Shown: piece by piece, positions 35,011-44,960 of the stretch
Position numbering within the stretch: the first letter of the stretch is position 1
Layout: each line of letters starts with the position of its first letter
Assembly (NCBI RefSeq): GCF_001611555.1
Contig: NZ_LSGP01000005.1
Span: 17,012 to 81,011 of the forward strand
Direction of reading: 5' to 3'
Length of the DNA: 64,000 bases
Source of the DNA: Anaerosporomusa subterranea
GTDB lineage: Bacteria; Bacillota; Negativicutes; Sporomusales; Acetonemataceae
Program-made: the position numbers and the translations under genes
Notes under the pieces: model-generated
Told to the model about the DNA's origin: nothing
Seen by the model: the letters and a program-made list of their open reading frames with translations, nothing else
Databases searched by the model: none

Positions 35011-37413
35011 TTACTCAAGGTTAGGGAACATCATCTGCTCGATAAATTGTTCATTGAAGCGTGAATCTGCAGCTAAATCGAGATGGGTAGACACTGCCAG
35101 CAAGTCGCGAATTGTTTGCTGACTCGACTGTTCTAAGAGATACTGAATTGTTCCGCCCAACGAACTGTTGCCCACTCTTTTGACTTTTGTTTGCAGTTCT
35201 TTAGGCAAAAGGCCGATAGCTACCGCACTGTCAATGTTAACATGGCTGCCGAAACTACCTGCCAAATACACTGCACCAACCTCGTCATAGCGACAGCCGT
35301 AAGTTTCCAACAAAACCTCTGCTCCGGCGCGCATGGCAGCCTTCGCCAGTTGCAGTTCTCTCACATCTTTCTGGGTAAAATGAATCCAATCTCCCTGCGC
35401 CGTCTGGGCGATAGCTAGGGTTCCATTGGGAAATCGCTCTAGATCAAATTTGCCGGTTGCATTTACCACTCGTTCCCGCACGCAAGCCGCCATAATGTCA
35501 ATGATACCTGAACCACAAATGCCGACAGGTTCGCCGCCATCAATCGTTGTATAACTTGGCTGACCGTCAGACATCTGGAAACTGGCTATTGCTCCGCTGA
35601 TACTGCCTGTTCCGCAGCTTATGTTAGCCCCTTCAAAGGCAGGCCCGGCAGCAGTTGCCAGACAGAGTATTTTATCTCTATTGCCAATGACTATCTCACC
35701 ATTGGTTCCGATATCGATAAGCATGGCAATTTCAGTAGTGGTTGCAAACCCGCACTGCAGCATGCCTGCCACCACATCGGCTCCCACAAAAGCAGACACT
35801 CCAGGTAGGACTGTTGTCTGACAATCCAGAGAGGTATCGCCGAACAGCTCCGTAAAGGAAAATTGCTGAGATTCTGTCGTAACCGGTTGGAAAGGATAGC
35901 GGCCAAGTGATTCCGCAGACAGTCCCAACAAGAAATGTAGCATTGTGGTATTGCCCGCAATGGCGACATGGACGATTAAAGCTCGGGTCTGGGCGTCGAA
36001 ACCACGGACACAATTGACGATATCTGTGCAAATGCTCGAACGTAGAGCTGCGCCATTGTTCCCTGTACTGTACTGGATGCGGGAAATCACATCCGCACCA
36101 TAGCGTCGCTGATTGTTGAGCAAGGAGTGTGTTTGGACAACCTCGCCATTCAATAAGTCCACCAGACTTAAAACCAGCGTGGTCGTACCGATATCAATCG
36201 CCAATCCGAAGACTCGTTTCGCGCTCGGCGGCAGCAAATCAACAATCTTGTTGCCATCGACGAGAAGTTTCATTTGAGTCGCTTCACCCTTGGCCTCGTT
36301 TTTCAGCAGCGACAACTTGCGCAATGCCTTTAGCGAATAAGAATACTCATTTCCCAGCTGGCGATGGATAAGCTTTGTCACGCTATCACCATTTCTCCAA
36401 TCCGCAGCCGCGAGGTCCACTCCCATAATTCGAAAGCCACTGTCTGGCACGAAGGCGCTAGCCTGGAATTCGGTAACGGTTTGATATGACGTTTCTTGCG
36501 ATAGCCTAATATCAACTTCACAGTCAGTCAATGGATAAGTACGGCAGGCTAAATATATGCCATCATTGACAAGCCCGTCTTGAGTTGTCTTGCCGCTGAT
36601 GAGGCTGATCCTACACTTACCGCATGTCCCACGCCCGCCACAGGGCGAATGTACGCGTAAGCCCTGTGCTGACAATGCGGTCATAATCGACTGCGAGGTT
36701 TTGGCGCTTATTGTATGTCGCCGCTCACCGTCTACAACAGTCAGGCTAACCGTTTGTTCCCGGCCATCAAACTTTCGCAGTTTGCAGTCTGACCTGCCGC
36801 AAGTCGAACAATCATGATCCACCGGATTGATCGGCAGATCCACATCTGCGCCGTAAACATAAGCTAACGATTTTACCGGATCAAGCATACAGCCGCCAGT
36901 CATCGTAATACCTAACGCATCCTCTGCAGTAAAGCGCTCGAGTATAGACTGCTGGCAGGTCACATCAAAATCACCTTCGCCAGGTGACAGGCGTCTGGTT
37001 AGCCCCAAACCAGCCGTCTGCGCCTCACAGACGACTTTTTGATATAACTGTCGAGAACAATCAAATAATGCAAAATTGGCGATAGCGTCCAAAACTAGCC
37101 CTTCGGCGTACATGCCTGATTGAAAACATGCGGCGCTTTCATCAGCTAAGGTATTGCCGATAGTAAGTAAGCAATAAATTAGCTGATTGCAGCCGTTTGC
37201 CCCGCTAGGATTAAAGCCCCCTAGCTTCTCATCTAAAACATAAGCGGCTTTAGCCGTAATCGCCCTTGCAGCTATTTCAGTCATCTTGTCGTAAATCTTG
37301 GACATTTCTCCATAGGCTGAGCTATGTTCATAGCAATCCAACGACTCCATGATTGTCTTTTTGTCAGGTCTGAATAGAAAATCTGTTACAACAGTTATTT
37401 GTTTATGCTTCAT
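35011..37413 (-). CDS. Corrinoid-protein reductive activator (RACo-like) with N-terminal MetH-activation-like domain
   Basis: An 800-residue fusion. About residues 1-195 resemble the methionine-synthase activation domain (AEGLVLDAIANFALFDCSRQ, LTRRLSPGEGDFDVTCQQS, GITMTGGCMLDPVKSLAYVY). A Cys cluster CSTCGRSDC follows at 202-210. A [2Fe-2S] ferredoxin domain has Cys near 258, 264, 267 and 290 (SPCGGRGTCGKCRISL and LACRT). The C-terminal 400 residues are the ASKHA ATPase of RACo proteins (AIDIGTTTLVLSLV; ALLIDIGTNGEIV-like; GPAFEGANISCGTGSISGAI). It should use ATP to reduce Co(II) to Co(I) in a methyltransferase partner. The start at 37413 follows AGGTGGTG. First gene of the six-gene operon. 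Confidence 0.85.
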   Translation of the reverse strand: MKHKQITVVTDFLFRPDKKTIMESLDCYEHSSAYGEMSKIYDKMTEIAARAITAKAAYVLDEKLGGFNPSGANGCNQLIYCLLTIGNTLADESAACFQSGMYAEGLVLDAIANFALFDCSRQLYQKVVCEAQTAGLGLTRRLSPGEGDFDVTCQQSILERFTAEDALGITMTGGCMLDPVKSLAYVYGADVDLPINPVDHDCSTCGRSDCKLRKFDGREQTVSLTVVDGERRHTISAKTSQSIMTALSAQGLRVHSPCGGRGTCGKCRISLISGKTTQDGLVNDGIYLACRTYPLTDCEVDIRLSQETSYQTVTEFQASAFVPDSGFRIMGVDLAAADWRNGDSVTKLIHRQLGNEYSYSLKALRKLSLLKNEAKGEATQMKLLVDGNKIVDLLPPSAKRVFGLAIDIGTTTLVLSLVDLLNGEVVQTHSLLNNQRRYGADVISRIQYSTGNNGAALRSSICTDIVNCVRGFDAQTRALIVHVAIAGNTTMLHFLLGLSAESLGRYPFQPVTTESQQFSFTELFGDTSLDCQTTVLPGVSAFVGADVVAGMLQCGFATTTEIAMLIDIGTNGEIVIGNRDKILCLATAAGPAFEGANISCGTGSISGAIASFQMSDGQPSYTTIDGGEPVGICGSGIIDIMAACVRERVVNATGKFDLERFPNGTLAIAQTAQGDWIHFTQKDVRELQLAKAAMRAGAEVLLETYGCRYDEVGAVYLAGSFGSHVNIDSAVAIGLLPKELQTKVKRVGNSSLGGTIQYLLEQSSQQTIRDLLAVSTHLDLAADSRFNEQFIEQMMFPNLE

Positions 37414-37470
37414 ATGAACACCACCTAGCCAAAACACTTACACTTACTATACTTGATTATTCGGTTTTTA

Positions 37471-37514
37471 GTAAAGCCTCTTATCCATGGATATCCATGG
37501 ATAAGAGGCTTTAC
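37471..37514. terminator. 44-bp perfect palindrome after gudD
   Basis: A self-complementary 44-base sequence centred on GGATATCC, starting 7 bp after the gudD stop. As RNA it would be a 20-bp hairpin and probably terminates the glucarate operon. The minus-strand exit lacks a T-run, so a role as a protein-binding site is also possible. Confidence 0.65.
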
Positions 37515-37520
37515 CCAATT

Positions 37521-38879
37521 CTACCTAACCAGGCATGGACGCTTGTTATCAAACTTCCACCCCGGAATCAAATACTGCATTGCCATCGCATCGTCACGCC
37601 CGCTTAACGACATGGAAGCATAGACTTTATTCGCTTTTTCCACCTGCGCCATATCAACCTCGATACCAAGCCCAGGCCGATCGGGCACGGCGATCTTGCC
37701 ACCAACAATCTGCAGCGGTTCTTTTGTCAGGCGCTCCTGCTCTTCCTGCCAAATCCAATGCGTATCAAGCGCAGTAATCTTGCCAGGCGCAGCAGCCCCA
37801 ACCTGAGTGAACATTGCCAGGGAAATATCGAAATGATTATTGGAGTGAGAACCCCAGGTCAAACCCCATTCATGACACATTTGCGCCACCCGCACCGAGC
37901 CTTGCATAGTCCAGAAATGCGGATCAGCCAACGGGATGTCGACTGAATGCAGTTGAATGGTATGACCCATCTGACGCCAATCGGTGGCGATCATATTGGT
38001 AGCAGTCGGCAAACCGGTTGCCCGTCGGAATTCGGCCATGACCTCACGGCCGGAATAGCCGTTTTCCGCACCGCAGGGATCTTCGGCATAGGCCAGCACA
38101 AGGTGCTTATTGCTGCATAGTCTGATCGCTTCAGCCAGAGACCACGCGCCATTAGGATCAAGCGTAATACGAGCCTCGGGGAACCTCTCCGCCAAAGCAG
38201 TTACGGCTTCGATTTCTTCATCACCGCTTAAGACCCCGCCCTTGAGTTTGAAGTCATTAAACCCATAGCGCTCCTGCGCCGCTTCCGCAAGCCGTACGAC
38301 ACTCTCCGCCGTCAATGCTTCCTCATGGCGTAGACGCAACCATTCGTCATCTGCATCCGGAGCGCTGAGATAGGGCAAGTCAGTTTTCTTGCGGTCGCCA
38401 ACATAGAACAGATATCCTAACATTTCCACTTCGCTACGCTGTTGACCTTCACCAAGCAGAGCGGCAACCGGCACGCCAAGAAACTGACCCAAGAGATCGA
38501 GCAATGCCGCCTCGAGCGCGGTCACGGCATGGATGGCAATCCGCAAATCAAATGTCTGGAGACCGCGTCCGCTAGAGTCTCTGTCGGCAAAACTCGTTCT
38601 TACCCGGTTCAAGATGTTATTATAGTTGCCGATGGATTGACCAATGACCAGTTCTTTAGCATCTTCGAGCGTTTGGCGGATACGTTCGCCGCCCGGAACC
38701 TCGCCAACTCCGGTGTGACCTGAGCTATCTGTCAAAATTACGATATTGCGGGTAAAAAACGGGCTGTGTGCGCCGCTCAGATTGAGCAACATGCTATCCT
38801 GTCCTGCTACCGGGATGACTAACATTTTGGTAACAACCGGTGCGCCGGAAAAACCTGCTGCGATTAATTCATGATTCAT
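37521..38879 (-). CDS. gudD: Glucarate dehydratase
   Basis: Converts D-glucarate (and L-idarate) to 5-keto-4-deoxy-D-glucarate. A 452-residue enolase-superfamily enzyme. All catalytic and metal residues of E. coli GudD are present with an offset of six: Lys211 and Lys213 (FKLKGG), Asp241 (LDPNGAW), Glu266 (AEDPCG), Asn295 (TNMIATD) and His345 (GSHSNNHF). Last gene of the operon garR-tctB-tctA-tctC-gudD, 25 bp after tctC. Confidence 0.97.
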   Translation of the reverse strand: MNHELIAAGFSGAPVVTKMLVIPVAGQDSMLLNLSGAHSPFFTRNIVILTDSSGHTGVGEVPGGERIRQTLEDAKELVIGQSIGNYNNILNRVRTSFADRDSSGRGLQTFDLRIAIHAVTALEAALLDLLGQFLGVPVAALLGEGQQRSEVEMLGYLFYVGDRKKTDLPYLSAPDADDEWLRLRHEEALTAESVVRLAEAAQERYGFNDFKLKGGVLSGDEEIEAVTALAERFPEARITLDPNGAWSLAEAIRLCSNKHLVLAYAEDPCGAENGYSGREVMAEFRRATGLPTATNMIATDWRQMGHTIQLHSVDIPLADPHFWTMQGSVRVAQMCHEWGLTWGSHSNNHFDISLAMFTQVGAAAPGKITALDTHWIWQEEQERLTKEPLQIVGGKIAVPDRPGLGIEVDMAQVEKANKVYASMSLSGRDDAMAMQYLIPGWKFDNKRPCLVR

Positions 38880-38904
38880 AGTGTTTCTCCCACTTAACGC
38901 GTTA

Positions 38905-39912
38905 TTATTTATCGAGACCCAGTTCCTTGATCAGCTTGGCATAGTCGTCACTAGCTTGTTTCATGAACTTGCCAAAGTCTTCCGGACCTTGATACATAAC
39001 AGGCTGCATCATATCGCCCATAGCCTTTTTGAAGTCAGGATCTTCTGATATCTTCTTAAGGACGTCAGCATAATAGTCTACTACTTCTTTAGGCGTGCCT
39101 TTGGGAGCCGCTATCCCCTTAACTGAGCCCCAGGTATGGAAATTGATTCCCTGCTCTTTAAGAGTTGGGACATTAGGAAGGGCCGGGTCTCTGTCAGGTG
39201 TGGCTATGCCAAGCGGTTTTACTCTATTGGCTTTTAGCTGTGAAATAGCTTCAGCAGGATGAGCGCCGCCAATAAGAGTCTGAGCGCCCATTAGAGTAGT
39301 CATTGCCTGATTACCACCGGCATGCGGCACAGGAGTAACAGTAATATTAGCCGCCTTACCGATTCCGCGCATAACAAGGTCTACAGCGCCAGCCTTGGTT
39401 GATACCGAAGCAGTCACTGGTTTATTTTCTTTCTTCGCCCAGTCGATAACATCTTTAACTGAGTTAAACGGAGAATTCGCCGGAGCTAACACCACTACAG
39501 TATGTATCGACATCCGAGAAATAAAGGTGAGATCGGTGAACGGATTGTATTCAACCTTTTGGATATGAGGCATAACTAGATCATGACCCGATCCGGTACC
39601 GACTAGCAGAGTATAGCCATCCGGTTTAGCGCGGGCGACAAAGGCCGAGCCTTCAACACCGCCGCCGCCAGGCTTATTGACAAACTGTAAAGGTTGGGGA
39701 CAATATTTGGACCATACCTTCTCGATTGCGCGAGCCAGCATGTCGGTAGATCCGCCGGCAGCCATTGGAACAACAAACGTAATGGGCTTATCAGGTTTAA
39801 ATGCTTTCGGAGCGTCTGCTTTTTTCTCGCCGCCGCAGCCACTCACAATCACCAGCATGGACAGTACGACCAGAACCGCGATAAAGGCTTTCCAGTAGTT
39901 CTTGCGAAACAT
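38905..39912 (-). CDS. tctC: TTT transporter solute-binding lipoprotein (TctC), glucarate locus
   Basis: A 335-residue extracytoplasmic receptor of a tripartite tricarboxylate transporter. It has a lipoprotein signal ([20 protein letters not shown]; lipid-modified Cys near residue 26), then the family motifs [20 protein letters not shown] and [13 protein letters not shown] [13 protein letters not shown], and GVKQPV-type C-terminal helix. It binds the acid and delivers it to TctAB. Position directly before gudD suggests glucarate or galactarate as ligand, rather than citrate (inference). Confidence 0.93.
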   Translation of the reverse strand: MFRKNYWKAFIAVLVVLSMLVIVSGCGGEKKADAPKAFKPDKPITFVVPMAAGGSTDMLARAIEKVWSKYCPQPLQFVNKPGGGGVEGSAFVARAKPDGYTLLVGTGSGHDLVMPHIQKVEYNPFTDLTFISRMSIHTVVVLAPANSPFNSVKDVIDWAKKENKPVTASVSTKAGAVDLVMRGIGKAANITVTPVPHAGGNQAMTTLMGAQTLIGGAHPAEAISQLKANRVKPLGIATPDRDPALPNVPTLKEQGINFHTWGSVKGIAAPKGTPKEVVDYYADVLKKISEDPDFKKAMGDMMQPVMYQGPEDFGKFMKQASDDYAKLIKELGLDK

Positions 39913-39977
39913 TCTTTTTCCTCCTCGTTTTCTTTTTTCGATAAAGCACGCTTTAATTACTGTGTGAAATTACTGAT

Positions 39978-41489
39978 TTACTCCTCAGTAACCACGCAAC
40001 GGGCTTTCTTCCTGCTCTTGTACGCAGCATAGATCTGACCGATGAGGATAATGAAGAATAGTGCCATGATGCTTCCGGAAATGGGCCGTGACACAAAAAT
40101 CGTAAAACTTCCAGCAGACATCAATAGAGATTGACGCAGAGCATTTTCAATAAGTGGGGCAAGAATAAAAGCCATAATCATAGGACCTGGATCAAAACAC
40201 ATTTTACGGAGAAAATACCCCAGCACGCCGAAGGCAATGAATACATAAACATTGAAGGTATCATTGTTCAAGCTATAGCAACCCACGGCGGTAAACAGCA
40301 CGATGACCGGGCCCAAAATACCAAAAGGCACTTTTAATAATTGCACCCAAAGACCGACTAACGGTAAATTCAAGATCAATAAAATCACATTGCCGATATA
40401 CATGGACGCAATAACGCCCCAGAAGATATCGGGGTGTTCGCTGATCAAAAACGGACCAGGTGTAATACCTTGCACTAGGAGTGCCGCAAAAATCATCGAA
40501 ATGGCCGCGTTGCATGGTATTCCTAATGTCAGCAGCGGGATAAACGACGAACTGGAAGCACCGTTATTGGCTGATTCGGGGCCGGCCACTCCGGCTATCG
40601 CACCCTCGCCAAACTCTTCGGGGTGCTTCGACACTCGCTTTTCCAAGGCATATGACGTCAGCGACGCGACGACAGACCCGCCGCCAGGAATAATCCCTGT
40701 GAAAAAGCCAATCAGCGACCCGCGGAAGATCGGCCACTTGCTATCTGCCCATTCCTGAGCAGAGGGAAGCAATCTGCCAATCTTCTTGGTTACAAATTCG
40801 TTTCCTGCCTTGGCTTCGAGCGTCAAAAAAACTTCACTCAAACCAAACAACCCCATGGCCAATGTCACAAATTCAAAACCATTCTGCAACGCAACAAACC
40901 CAAACGTGAATCGTTCTTTGCCTGAGATTGGATCAAGCCCTACGTTAGACAGCAAGATGCCGAGGAATAGCATAATGGTTCCTTTAATCGGCGATCCGCC
41001 TGACAAGAATACAGCCAGCAGCAACCCAATCAACATCATCGCAAAATACTCCGGCGGACCAAATCGAATGGCGAATTCCGCCAGTGGCGGCGCCACGAAG
41101 GTCAGACCAATGACTCCTACCGTACCAGCGATAAACGAGCCAATTGCCGCAATTGCCAATGCTGAACCGGCTCTGCCCATTTTCGCCATCTGATAGCCAT
41201 CAATCGCCGTAACTACCGACGCTGCCTCGCCCGGAATCCGCAACAGGATTGACGTGGTAGAGCCGCCGTACATCGCGCCATAGTAAATTCCCGCGAGAAA
41301 AATAATTGAGGTTGAAGGCGAACCCATCGCATATACGACCGGGAGCAACAGTGATATGGTAGCAGACGGGCCCAGACCTGGCAGCACGCCAACTGCTGTA
41401 CCTAAAATCGCACCCAAAAAGCAGAATAACAGATTATTTCCTGCGAATGCGATGGCAAATCCATCAAATAGCCCCTGAAATACATCCAT
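39978..41489 (-). CDS. tctA: TTT transporter large permease (TctA), glucarate locus
   Basis: A 503-residue permease with about 11-12 spans. The signature GLLPGLGPSATISLLLP is seen as VLPGLGPSATISLLLP. Other conserved features are IYYGAMYGGSTTSILLRIPG, GIIPGGGSVVASLTSYALEK and ANNGASSSSFIPLLTLGIPC. It works with TctB and the TctC receptor, driven by an ion gradient. It starts 16 bp after tctB. Confidence 0.96.
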   Translation of the reverse strand: MDVFQGLFDGFAIAFAGNNLLFCFLGAILGTAVGVLPGLGPSATISLLLPVVYAMGSPSTSIIFLAGIYYGAMYGGSTTSILLRIPGEAASVVTAIDGYQMAKMGRAGSALAIAAIGSFIAGTVGVIGLTFVAPPLAEFAIRFGPPEYFAMMLIGLLLAVFLSGGSPIKGTIMLFLGILLSNVGLDPISGKERFTFGFVALQNGFEFVTLAMGLFGLSEVFLTLEAKAGNEFVTKKIGRLLPSAQEWADSKWPIFRGSLIGFFTGIIPGGGSVVASLTSYALEKRVSKHPEEFGEGAIAGVAGPESANNGASSSSFIPLLTLGIPCNAAISMIFAALLVQGITPGPFLISEHPDIFWGVIASMYIGNVILLILNLPLVGLWVQLLKVPFGILGPVIVLFTAVGCYSLNNDTFNVYVFIAFGVLGYFLRKMCFDPGPMIMAFILAPLIENALRQSLLMSAGSFTIFVSRPISGSIMALFFIILIGQIYAAYKSRKKARCVVTEE

Positions 41490-41505
41490 TCAATAGCCAC
41501 ACCCC

Positions 41506-41955
41506 TCAAATCAGCAATCCTTCTGGCAGCGGTACTCGTAACAAATAAGAAAAGATCGCATACATAGCCACGGTGCCGATGACCGCGATTGCCCCGGTCT
41601 TTAGCCATTTTTCACGTTCAATAGCGAATTGCCAAGCAACAAGAAAAATAAACGTGGACAGCATATAACCTAGAGGTTCCATCAATGCTGTATAGACAGT
41701 GATGATCAAAGTAGAGATGGCAGGCGCTACCCATTGACCAGCTTCCCAAAACGGCTCAGATTGTGTCACTGGCTTGCGGTTTCCTGCGAACCATATTACA
41801 CATAAAATCACGATTCCGATTCCGCATACAACCGGGAAAAAACCCGGGCCGGGTTCTTGCATTGTGCCGAGCGACAATGCAGTCATCGCATAATACATCA
41901 CAGCAACACCAAGTGCTATGAGGAATAAGCCTGTTGCGCGTTCGTATTTCGTCAT
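41506..41955 (-). CDS. tctB: TTT transporter small permease (TctB), glucarate locus
   Basis: A 149-residue membrane protein with four spans (residues about 9-27, 38-56, 75-100 and 110-140). The N-terminal pattern (TGLFLIALGVAVMYYAM then GPGFFPVVCGIGIVILCVIW) is the family hallmark. It is the small subunit pairing with TctA, and lies between garR and tctA. Confidence 0.92.
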   Translation of the reverse strand: MTKYERATGLFLIALGVAVMYYAMTALSLGTMQEPGPGFFPVVCGIGIVILCVIWFAGNRKPVTQSEPFWEAGQWVAPAISTLIITVYTALMEPLGYMLSTFIFLVAWQFAIEREKWLKTGAIAVIGTVAMYAIFSYLLRVPLPEGLLI

Positions 41956-42004
41956 AACCTTCCGCCTTCTGCTTGTCGTATTCTATCTTTCCCCCAATAA
42001 GCAG

Positions 42005-42892
42005 CTACCGTTTCACTTCGATCTGCGCCATTTTTTCATAATAACGAATAAGGGCGCCGTGGTCATTGTCTCCCATGCCGTCCACTTTCAGCGCTTGCAT
42101 GATTTCCATAACCGCAGCTGTCAGAGGTAGGGACACACCCACTTCGTGCGAAGTATCAAGGACATTCTGCAGATCTTTGATATGCAAGTTAATCCGAAAG
42201 CCTGGGTTAAACTTGCGATCCATCACCAACGGAGCTTTGGCGTCAAGCACAGTACTGCCAGCCAACCCGCCGCGAATCGCTTGATATACTAGTTCAGGCT
42301 CGACGCCAGCTTTTGCTGCCAGTACCAGCGCTTCTGACATGGCGGCAATATTCAGAGCAACGATTACTTGGTTGGCAAGTTTAGTCACATTGCCAGCGCC
42401 CACATCACCGGTAAGTACCACCGAACCGGCCATGGCTTTCATGATCGGGTAACATTTTTCAAAGACTTCCTGTTTACCGCCAACCATGACTGACAGAGTG
42501 CCTTCAATAGCTTTCGGTTCGCCGCCGCTGACCGGTGCGTCAAGCATTTCAACGCCCTTAACTCTCAGCTTGTCTGCGACCTCGCGGCTGACCAGAGGTG
42601 CGATGGAAGACATATCAATAACGACCGTTCCTGGTTTTGCGCCATCAATGATCCCGTTCTCGCCTAAGACTACTTCTTTCACATGGGGAGAATTCGGCAG
42701 CATAGTAATGATAACATCGCATTGTTCGGCAACTTCTTTCGCCGTTGCAGCCGCTGACGCGCCCGCAGCGACGACTTCAGCCACTGCACTTTGATTTTTA
42801 TCCATTACCAGCAGTTTGTAACCAGCCTTGAGCAAGTTTTTACTCATTGGCTTTCCCATGATGCCCAAACCAATAAATCCGATTGTTGACAT
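42005..42892 (-). CDS. garR: Tartronate semialdehyde (2-hydroxy-3-oxopropionate) reductase
   Basis: Reduces tartronate semialdehyde to D-glycerate with NAD(P)H. A 295-residue beta-hydroxyacid dehydrogenase with GFIGLGIMGKPMSKNLLKAG (dinucleotide-binding and substrate motif), DAPVSGGEPKAIEGTLSVMV and GAGNVTKLANQVIVALNIAA, whose Lys is the catalytic residue. AGGGG with GGAGG before ATG 42892 sets the start. It is the first gene of the glucarate operon and matches the E. coli garPLRK route, though no garL-type aldolase is next to it. It could also act on related hydroxyacids. Confidence 0.9.
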   Translation of the reverse strand: MSTIGFIGLGIMGKPMSKNLLKAGYKLLVMDKNQSAVAEVVAAGASAAATAKEVAEQCDVIITMLPNSPHVKEVVLGENGIIDGAKPGTVVIDMSSIAPLVSREVADKLRVKGVEMLDAPVSGGEPKAIEGTLSVMVGGKQEVFEKCYPIMKAMAGSVVLTGDVGAGNVTKLANQVIVALNIAAMSEALVLAAKAGVEPELVYQAIRGGLAGSTVLDAKAPLVMDRKFNPGFRINLHIKDLQNVLDTSHEVGVSLPLTAAVMEIMQALKVDGMGDNDHGALIRYYEKMAQIEVKR

Positions 42893-42927
42893 TATATACC
42901 CCTCCAAACAAATAGTAAGTCTGGTAT

Positions 42928-42952
42928 TTTTATTTCACTATGTGAAATAAAA
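42928..42952. promoter_or_regulatory. 25-bp palindromic operator between garR and garD
   Basis: Perfect inverted repeat: TTTTATTTCAC, 3-base spacer TAT, GTGAAATAAAA. It is 36 bp before the garR start and overlaps the -35 region of a likely garR promoter (TACTAT on the minus strand near 42911-42916). This is the expected form of a GntR- or IclR-type repressor site. The rest of the 271-bp divergent region is AT-rich with no gene. Confidence 0.65.
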
Positions 42953-43163
42953 TTTCATATTTTATAACTTTCTCTAAATGAATGAAAATTCCTTTTATTC
43001 TGATAGGTTTTTTCTGTAAAATTATCTATATTAAAACTATATTTCGTTTATTGAAATTGTAATCCACGTTTTGCATCTTTCTGTAAAAAGTAAAGGATTC
43101 CAGTTAATCAATTCAGAATATACTATCATATTAATCTCATGGTGAACGGAAAGGGGATTTTCT

Positions 43164-44696
43164 ATGGCAACAAGCGGAAAACTGCAGGCGCCGCTTTATG
43201 TAAAAGTGAATCCAGCGGACAATGTCGCAATCATCGTCAATCCTAATGGTTTGCCAGCAGGCAGTGTGTTCCCCTGCGGCCTGACGCTAATCGAACACAT
43301 TCCACAAGGACATAAAGTAGCCTTGACCGATTTAGCGCATCATCAACCGGTCATCCGCTACGGCGAGGCGATTGGTTATGCTCTGCGGCCAATAAAAAAA
43401 GGCAGTTGGATTGACGAATCACTTATTGAACTGCCGCCGCCGCCAAACTTAGACGAGCTGCCCATCGCTACGAAGACTCCAAAATCTCTGCCTGCACTGA
43501 ACGGATATTCATTTGACGGATACCGGAACCCGGATGGCAGTGTCGGTACGAAAAATATTCTGGGAATCAGTACTAGTGTGCAATGTATTGCCGGGGTCCT
43601 CGATTATGCGGTAAAACAGATTAAAGAAACGATTCTGCCCAAATACCCCTATGTTGATGATGTGGCAGCGTTAAATCATAACTATGGCTGTGGAGTTGCG
43701 ATTAATGCTCCGGAGGCGATTATTCCTATCCGCACATTGCAAAACCTCGCCAACCATCCTAGCTTCGGCGGCGCGGTCATGGCGATTGGCTTAGGCTGTG
43801 AGAAGTTTCTGCCGGAGAGGTTGCTGAAGGATGCCAATCCAAGCAATATTATTTCCTTGCAGGATTATCACGGCTTTGGCGATATGGTCGAGGCAATCGT
43901 ACAAATGGCAGAAGCCCGGTTAATTCAACTCAACCAACGCCGACGGACCACCTGTCCAGTATCAGAATTAGTCGTTGGCCTGCAATGCGGCGGCAGTGAT
44001 GCCTTCTCCGGTGTCACTGCAAACCCGGCTGTAGGCTATGCAGCAGACCTTTTGGTACAGGCAGGTGCCACGGTTCTGTTTTCCGAAGTGACCGAAGTGC
44101 GCGATGCGGTGCACTTGTTAACACCACGAGTGATCAATCAGAATGTGGGGCATACGCTGATTCGCGAGATGAAGTGGTATGATCAGTATCTGGCCAACGG
44201 AGAAGTTGACCGCAGTGCAAATCCGACGCCAGGCAATAAAAAAGGCGGTTTAGCCAATGTTGTCGAAAAATCGCTTGGCTCAATCGCAAAATCGGGTAGC
44301 AGCGCGATTGTTGGGGTCCTCTCACCAGGCGAAAAAGCCACCCAAAAAGGCCTAATTTATGCGGCGACTCCGGCCAGCGACTTTGTCTGCGGCACATTAC
44401 AGCTAGCATCTGGCATGCATCTACAAGTCTTTACAACCGGTCGCGGCACACCCTACGGCCTAGCTGTGGCCCCGGTTATAAAAGTATCATCCCGTAGTTC
44501 CTTAGCCGAACAATGGCATGATCTGATTGATGTCGACGCAGGTCGCATTGCGACTGGCGAAGCGAGTATTGAAGAAGTCGGCTGGGAAATCTTCCGTCTG
44601 ATTATCGATGTCGCCAGTGGTCGCAAGCAAACTTGGTCTGACCATTGGGGAATATATAATTCTCTCTGTTTGTTCAATCCGGCACCGGTAACCTGA
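43164..44696 (+). CDS. garD: Galactarate dehydratase-like UxaA-family hydro-lyase
   Basis: A 510-residue iron-dependent hydro-lyase with an N-terminal SAF domain and a C-terminal altronate-dehydratase (UxaA) domain. Matches to GarD include [83 protein letters not shown] and a C-terminal [20 protein letters not shown]. GarD makes 5-keto-4-deoxyglucarate from galactarate, feeding the same pathway as GudD. It is divergent from the garR operon. AAAGGGG precedes the ATG. Confidence 0.92.
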   Translation: MATSGKLQAPLYVKVNPADNVAIIVNPNGLPAGSVFPCGLTLIEHIPQGHKVALTDLAHHQPVIRYGEAIGYALRPIKKGSWIDESLIELPPPPNLDELPIATKTPKSLPALNGYSFDGYRNPDGSVGTKNILGISTSVQCIAGVLDYAVKQIKETILPKYPYVDDVAALNHNYGCGVAINAPEAIIPIRTLQNLANHPSFGGAVMAIGLGCEKFLPERLLKDANPSNIISLQDYHGFGDMVEAIVQMAEARLIQLNQRRRTTCPVSELVVGLQCGGSDAFSGVTANPAVGYAADLLVQAGATVLFSEVTEVRDAVHLLTPRVINQNVGHTLIREMKWYDQYLANGEVDRSANPTPGNKKGGLANVVEKSLGSIAKSGSSAIVGVLSPGEKATQKGLIYAATPASDFVCGTLQLASGMHLQVFTTGRGTPYGLAVAPVIKVSSRSSLAEQWHDLIDVDAGRIATGEASIEEVGWEIFRLIIDVASGRKQTWSDHWGIYNSLCLFNPAPVT

Positions 44697-44798
44697 AGTG
44701 CCTAACGTAGCTGACTTGCAGCAGTTAGCGCTGAGTACTCAAAGGTTCCGGGGAACTCGCAGAAGGCAAGACTATGATCTATAATTATGGCGTCCGGT

Positions 44799-44822
44799 AA
44801 CCACCTGTCTATGCAGGTGGTT
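44799..44822 (+). terminator. Terminator downstream of garD
   Basis: Stem AACCACCTG/CAGGTGGTT (44799-44807 with 44814-44822), followed by CTATTTAT. The region between the garD stop and this hairpin (about 100 bp) shows no gene. Confidence 0.7.
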
Positions 44823-44960
44823 CTATTTATACAATGGACAGTTCCTGCTCACTTCAACGACGGCACAAAATACAGACAAACTTTAATCTCGTCTTGTAAT
44901 TAGCTAGATATTATGATATATTGTCTATGTTAAACAATAAATCATTACGAGGTGATACCC

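Noticed and set aside
44697..44798. Possible small RNA or tRNA-like sequence after garD (GGTTCCGGGGAACTC)
   Set aside because: No cloverleaf, no T-loop consensus and no promoter; only a local GC-rich stretch.
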